From Lishizhenia sp. (GTDB lineage: Bacteria; Bacteroidota; Bacteroidia; Flavobacteriales_D; Crocinitomicaceae): 17,101 nt of DNA. Position 1 is the stretch's first letter, and each line of letters opens with the position of its first letter. The translations under genes and the position numbers were made by a program. Under the pieces are notes generated by a model. The model did no database searches, was not told the origin of the DNA, and saw only the letters and a program-made list of their open reading frames with translations. Location of the stretch: assembly GCA_007117055.1 (NCBI GenBank), contig SKHH01000294.1, positions 1 to 17,101 on the forward strand, read 5' to 3'. This document shows positions 14,686-17,101 of the stretch, in pieces.

Positions 14686-15030
14686 TTAATCTTCTTTTAC
14701 TGCTGCAAGAGCATCTGGAAGAGTGTCTTCAATAAAAAGTACGCGATCTAATTGTGCAATCTCAATCATTTTCTTTACAGTTGGTTGAATGCCACACATG
14801 ATAAACTTTCCGCTGGAATCTTTACAAAGTCGATTAGCTGTTAAAATTGCACTTAGTCCAGAAGAATCACAATAGTTAGTATCGCTCATGTCTAACACTA
14901 TACGATTCACGTTATCCTTGTTGATAGCTATGAAATGAGACTTTAATTCTGGAGCTAATGCAGCATTTAACTTGTCTACTGCACTTTTTACAATAGCTAC
15001 TCCTCCTTGTTGTTTGATTTCAAAATTCAT
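14686..15030 (-). CDS. STAS-domain protein (anti-sigma factor antagonist type)
   Basis: The 114-residue protein is a single STAS domain. Its conserved NYCDSSGLSAIL segment (52-63) carries the Asp-Ser-Ser-Gly motif whose serine (56 or 57) is phosphorylated in SpoIIAA/RsbV-type antagonists. Such proteins take part in partner switching with serine kinases and anti-sigma factors. No anti-sigma kinase, PP2C phosphatase or matching sigma factor is visible in the window, so its partner is unknown; the SiaB-like kinase at 917-1429 is a distant possibility only. It lies immediately upstream of rnz with a 6-bp gap and has its own -7-like element upstream. Confidence 0.88.
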   Translation of the reverse strand: MNFEIKQQGGVAIVKSAVDKLNAALAPELKSHFIAINKDNVNRIVLDMSDTNYCDSSGLSAILTANRLCKDSSGKFIMCGIQPTVKKMIEIAQLDRVLFIEDTLPDALAAVKED

Positions 15031-15046
15031 GTTTGTGTGCTTTGCT

Positions 15047-15054
15047 CAAAAGTA
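15047..15054 (-). promoter_or_regulatory. -7 promoter element candidate for STAS-rnz
   Basis: On the minus strand this reads TACTTTTG, an exact match to TAnnTTTG, 16 bases before the STAS start codon. No clear -33 element is present in the A/T-rich stretch upstream. It lies outside the MITE-like element at 15088-15251. Confidence 0.5.
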
Positions 15055-15096
15055 GCAAAAAAATAAAAAAGGAGTGATATTTATAGTTAAATATAT

Positions 15097-15115
15097 TAGG
15101 GCAAACGCATTTAAA
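15097..15115 (+). repeat. Left terminal inverted repeat (19 bp)
   Basis: This pairs with 15223-15241 with a single mismatch (C at 15102 against an expected T). Confidence 0.8.
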
Positions 15116-15167
15116 TGAAACAGGTGATAGCCCTCTAAATGATTTTCCTTCGGAGCTACTTAGTACT

Positions 15168-15198
15168 CTCCTCACGAAAATTCGTCGAAATGAGGAGA
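15168..15198 (+). repeat. Palindromic REP-like repeat, copy 1
   Basis: CTCCTCA (15168-15174) and TGAGGAG (15191-15197) are perfect 7-bp arms around a 16-base loop containing CGTCGAAA. The 31-base unit matches 17071-17101 at 26 positions. The TCGAAATGA core resembles dispersed extragenic repeats that I recall from Bacteroidota genomes, but I could not check this. Confidence 0.65.
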
Positions 15199-15222
15199 AA
15201 TATTAAAGTCAAGGACTAAAGT

Positions 15223-15241
15223 TTTAAATGCGTTTACCCTA
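15223..15241 (-). repeat. Right terminal inverted repeat (19 bp)
   Basis: Inverted copy of 15097-15115 with one mismatch, ending in CCCTA. Confidence 0.8.
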
Positions 15242-15253
15242 CTAAATATATGT

Positions 15254-15931
15254 TTAACTTTTTATACTACCCATTCCCGCGTCAATTCCAATAATTTGCC
15301 CTGTCATGTTTTTTGCTGTTTCACCCAATAGAAAACGCGCAAGATCAGCCACTTCAACTGCCTCTAAATAACGTTTTAATGGATGTCTTTCAGCCGTGGC
15401 TTCTTTCGTTTTGTCATTGCGTAATAATTGAGATGCCAATGGTGTGTTTGTCACAGTTGGTGAAATACAATTTACAGTCACGGATGGCGCTAGTTCTGCT
15501 GCTAAACTTTTTGTTAAGCCTTCAATTGCCGATTTAGAAGCGGCAACGGATGCGTGAAACGGCATTCCTATTTTTGCAGCTACGGTGGAAAATAGTACAA
15601 TTTTTCCGTTGTTTCGCTTTAAGTCGCGGTGATACTTTTTTATACTGCGCACAGCACCCATTACATTGATGTTGAAATCTTCTAAAAAATCTTCTTCTTT
15701 TAGACTTCCTATCGGTTTTAAATTGATGCTCCCTGGGCAGTAGACAATACTTTCCAATCCTTCGATGTCGGGCAGTTCATCCTTAGTGATATCCAACGAA
15801 AAGTGAGTGACGTGACTAGGCTTTTGCTCAAATGCTCCTCGACTAATTGTAAAGATTTCATCTGTTTCTGGTAGTCGATCCACTATCGCTCGACCTATTC
15901 CTTTTGTTCCTCCGACAATTAAATGTTTCAT
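15254..15931 (-). CDS. Atypical short-chain dehydrogenase/reductase (SDR) family protein
   Basis: The 225-residue protein has an SDR Rossmann fold: GGTKGIG (7-13) for the dinucleotide, NINVMG (87-92), FSTVA (114-118) with the usual serine, SKSAIEG around Lys133, and ISPTVTNTP (157-165). The position four before the lysine, normally the catalytic tyrosine of YxxxK, is Val129 (HASVAASK). No tyrosine is nearby, so classical reductase chemistry is doubtful, although I recall related Bacteroidota proteins with a similar HASVAA motif. The reaction and substrate are unknown. It is divergent from the GT2 gene and is followed by the MITE-like element. Cytoplasmic; no signal peptide. Confidence 0.88.
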   Translation of the reverse strand: MKHLIVGGTKGIGRAIVDRLPETDEIFTISRGAFEQKPSHVTHFSLDITKDELPDIEGLESIVYCPGSINLKPIGSLKEEDFLEDFNINVMGAVRSIKKYHRDLKRNNGKIVLFSTVAAKIGMPFHASVAASKSAIEGLTKSLAAELAPSVTVNCISPTVTNTPLASQLLRNDKTKEATAERHPLKRYLEAVEVADLARFLLGETAKNMTGQIIGIDAGMGSIKS

Positions 15932-15960
15932 ACTTTTGTTTTTTTACTTAACAGTTTTGA

Positions 15961-15977
15961 ATACAAAGAGTTTGTAT
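15961..15977. promoter_or_regulatory. 7-bp perfect inverted repeat in the SDR/GT2 divergent gap
   Basis: ATACAAA-GAG-TTTGTAT is a perfect dyad between two divergent genes. Each arm contains TTTG on one strand, so it could be an operator or overlapping -33 elements, but matching -7 elements at standard spacing are not seen. Confidence 0.3.
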
Positions 15978-16014
15978 AGTTTTTTACTTTTATGGATTAT
16001 TCAAAATTAACTGC

Positions 16015-16992
16015 ATGACAATTTCGGTTTTAATTCCTGTAAAAAACGGTGCTAAATATTTGGGGGAATGTTTGGACTCAATTTTAGTGCAAACTTTTAA
16101 AGATTTTGAAGTTATCATTGTCAATGATTTTTCTACGGATAATACAGTGGAAATTCTGAATAGTTACAAACAGCGAGACCTTAGAATAAAATGGTTTCAA
16201 AATCATGAATCAGGAATAATTGGAGCTTTACGACTCGCGCTTTCAAAATCTTCGGGAAATTTTATAACCCGTATGGATGCTGATGATATTATGTCAAAGG
16301 ATAAATTAGCTACGATGTATCACCAACTTAATGAAAAAGGTAGACGACATGTCGCTGTGGGGTTGGTGAAGTACTTTTCTGATAAGGAGTTAGGGGAAGG
16401 GTATAAAAATTATGAGTCATGGCTGAATAGGTTGTCCCAAACAGCTAGTAATTTTGACGGGATGTATAAAGAGTGCGCAATTCCTTCACCCTGTTGGATG
16501 TTGCATCGGGAGGATTTGTTAGAAATTGGTGCTTTTAATTCGGACAGATATCCAGAAGATTATGATCTAGCATTTCGAATGAAAAAGGCCAATTTTCAAG
16601 TGATACCTGCTCATAAAATAGTGCATTATTGGCGTGATTACAGTCAGCGAACATCTCGAACGGATCCGCGTTATGAAGATAATCGGTTTTTAGATTTAAA
16701 ATTGGATTATTTTTTGGACATCGATTATAATCCCAATCAAATACTCATCATTTGGGGTGCAGGGAAAAAAGGAAAGTATATAGCAAAATGCTTAACGGAA
16801 AAACAAGTTCCTTTTCAATGGGTGACCAATAACCCCAAGAAAATAGGAAAATCAATTTACGGTGTAGAGATTGAAGAAGATATTATCATTTCTAAGCTTC
16901 CCAATGCACAAATTATTAAAGCAATTGCAGTGAAAACAAAGTCCTTTTCCTCAACGCGAGTTGAAATACACACTTTTTTCCATTTTAGTTGA
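16015..16992 (+). CDS. GT2 family glycosyltransferase with C-terminal nucleotide-binding-like segment
   Basis: The 325-residue protein has a GT-A fold typical of family 2: SVLIPVKNG (4-12), IIVNDFSTDNT (34-44), MDADD (87-91, the DxD that holds the metal and sugar nucleotide) and YPEDYDLAFR (179-188). After about residue 235 a second segment begins with ILIIWGAGKKGK (243-254), a glycine-rich turn resembling a Rossmann-like nucleotide site. The donor and acceptor sugars cannot be told. It is cytosolic or membrane-peripheral and presumably adds a sugar to a surface glycan. The last 20 residues (SFSSTRVEIHTFFHFS) look unlike the rest of the domain, but reading the other frames gives no better continuation, so I do not call a frameshift. 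The next gene lies outside the window. Confidence 0.88.
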   Translation: MTISVLIPVKNGAKYLGECLDSILVQTFKDFEVIIVNDFSTDNTVEILNSYKQRDLRIKWFQNHESGIIGALRLALSKSSGNFITRMDADDIMSKDKLATMYHQLNEKGRRHVAVGLVKYFSDKELGEGYKNYESWLNRLSQTASNFDGMYKECAIPSPCWMLHREDLLEIGAFNSDRYPEDYDLAFRMKKANFQVIPAHKIVHYWRDYSQRTSRTDPRYEDNRFLDLKLDYFLDIDYNPNQILIIWGAGKKGKYIAKCLTEKQVPFQWVTNNPKKIGKSIYGVEIEEDIIISKLPNAQIIKAIAVKTKSFSSTRVEIHTFFHFS

Positions 16993-17070
16993 TGTAATTT
17001 GAAAATGATCTGATGGGGTGCCAAGCTATGTTGTAAAAACTAAGTTTAGCAAAATATACTTTAAAAGATT

Positions 17071-17101
17071 CTCCTTACAAAAGTTGGTCGAAATGACGAG
17101 A
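17071..17101 (+). repeat. REP-like repeat, copy 2, running to the window edge
   Basis: This matches 15168-15198 at 26 of 31 bases in the same orientation, including GTCGAAATGA (offset within GGTCGAAATGACGAGA). The outer arms are weaker here. The repeat may continue past the window end. Confidence 0.55.

Larger units (their letters stand above)
15088..15251. mobile_element. MITE-like non-autonomous element with terminal inverted repeats
   Basis: TAGGGCAAACGCATTTAAA at 15097-15115 and the inverted copy at 15223-15241 match in 18 of 19 positions. TAAATATAT at 15088-15096 abuts the left repeat, and an identical copy at 15243-15251 follows the right one after a single base, as a 9-bp target-site duplication would. 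The interior of about 107 bp codes for nothing apparent and holds a palindrome (15168-15198). It sits two bases beyond the SDR stop and upstream of the STAS promoter. A-T richness of the direct repeat makes a chance match possible, so transposition is an inference. Confidence 0.6.

Noticed and set aside
15313..15537. Plus-strand frame over the SDR gene
   Set aside because: Antisense shadow; the SDR motifs on the other strand are clear.
16921..16992. Possible frameshift near the end of the GT2 gene
   Set aside because: The other two frames soon reach stops and give no better homologous continuation, so the tail is left as read.
1..17101. CRISPR array, prophage, toxin-antitoxin pair or restriction system
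   Set aside because: No spaced direct repeats, phage genes, small paired genes or nuclease motifs were found on reading both strands.

Overview
The window looks like the chromosome of a Flavobacteriales member (phylum Bacteroidota), possibly Crocinitomicaceae or a relative; the family-level guess is weak. The DNA is AT-rich. Promoters resemble the Bacteroidota -7 element TAnnTTTG, and Shine-Dalgarno sites are mostly absent. Marker content also fits: an S46 dipeptidyl-peptidase, a DUF4295 protein next to rpmB-rpmG-ftsY, and a SiaB/SiaC pair. I see no rRNA, tRNA, CRISPR, prophage or transposase gene.

Layout. 1-831: 3' part of a DUF2207-type membrane protein ending in a polyglycine tail. 880-2449: promoter, SiaB-family kinase, SiaC-family phosphoprotein and coaE (dephospho-CoA kinase), closely spaced. 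2439-3673 (minus): an unknown membrane protein and a secreted START-domain protein, overlapping by 4 bp. 3903-6038: an S46 peptidase with the arginine that marks DPP11-type (Asp/Glu-preferring) enzymes. 6103-8530: a Wzz-like chain-length regulator and an O-antigen ligase/polymerase family protein. 8554-9348: promoters, rpmB, rpmG, the short DUF4295 gene (9139-9291) and a hairpin. 9365-12647: ftsY, a double-FKBP lipoprotein and a PLP-dependent ACC deaminase/D-cysteine desulfhydrase family enzyme. 12741-13691: a secreted GH73 glucosaminidase with two LysM modules, separated by a terminator-like hairpin from the minus-strand genes rnz, STAS and SDR (13768-15931). 16015-16992: a GT2 glycosyltransferase with a C-terminal nucleotide-binding-like segment.

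How the genes relate. Most are housekeeping or envelope functions: CoA synthesis, ribosome and SRP targeting, tRNA 3' processing, surface polysaccharide assembly, wall turnover and periplasmic protein folding and degradation. Two partner-switch type pieces are present (SiaB/SiaC near the start, an orphan STAS protein near the end), but neither has a visible output protein here.

The most unusual non-coding feature is at 15088-15251. It is a roughly 145-bp element with 19-bp near-perfect terminal inverted repeats, flanked by a 9-bp direct repeat, so it looks like a non-autonomous transposable element (MITE). Its core holds a palindrome whose diverged relative (26 of 31 bases identical) lies at the right edge of the window (17071-17101). 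I found no convincing entirely new multi-gene system. The MITE-like element, the SiaB/SiaC pair without an output and the SDR lacking its catalytic tyrosine are the best leads.
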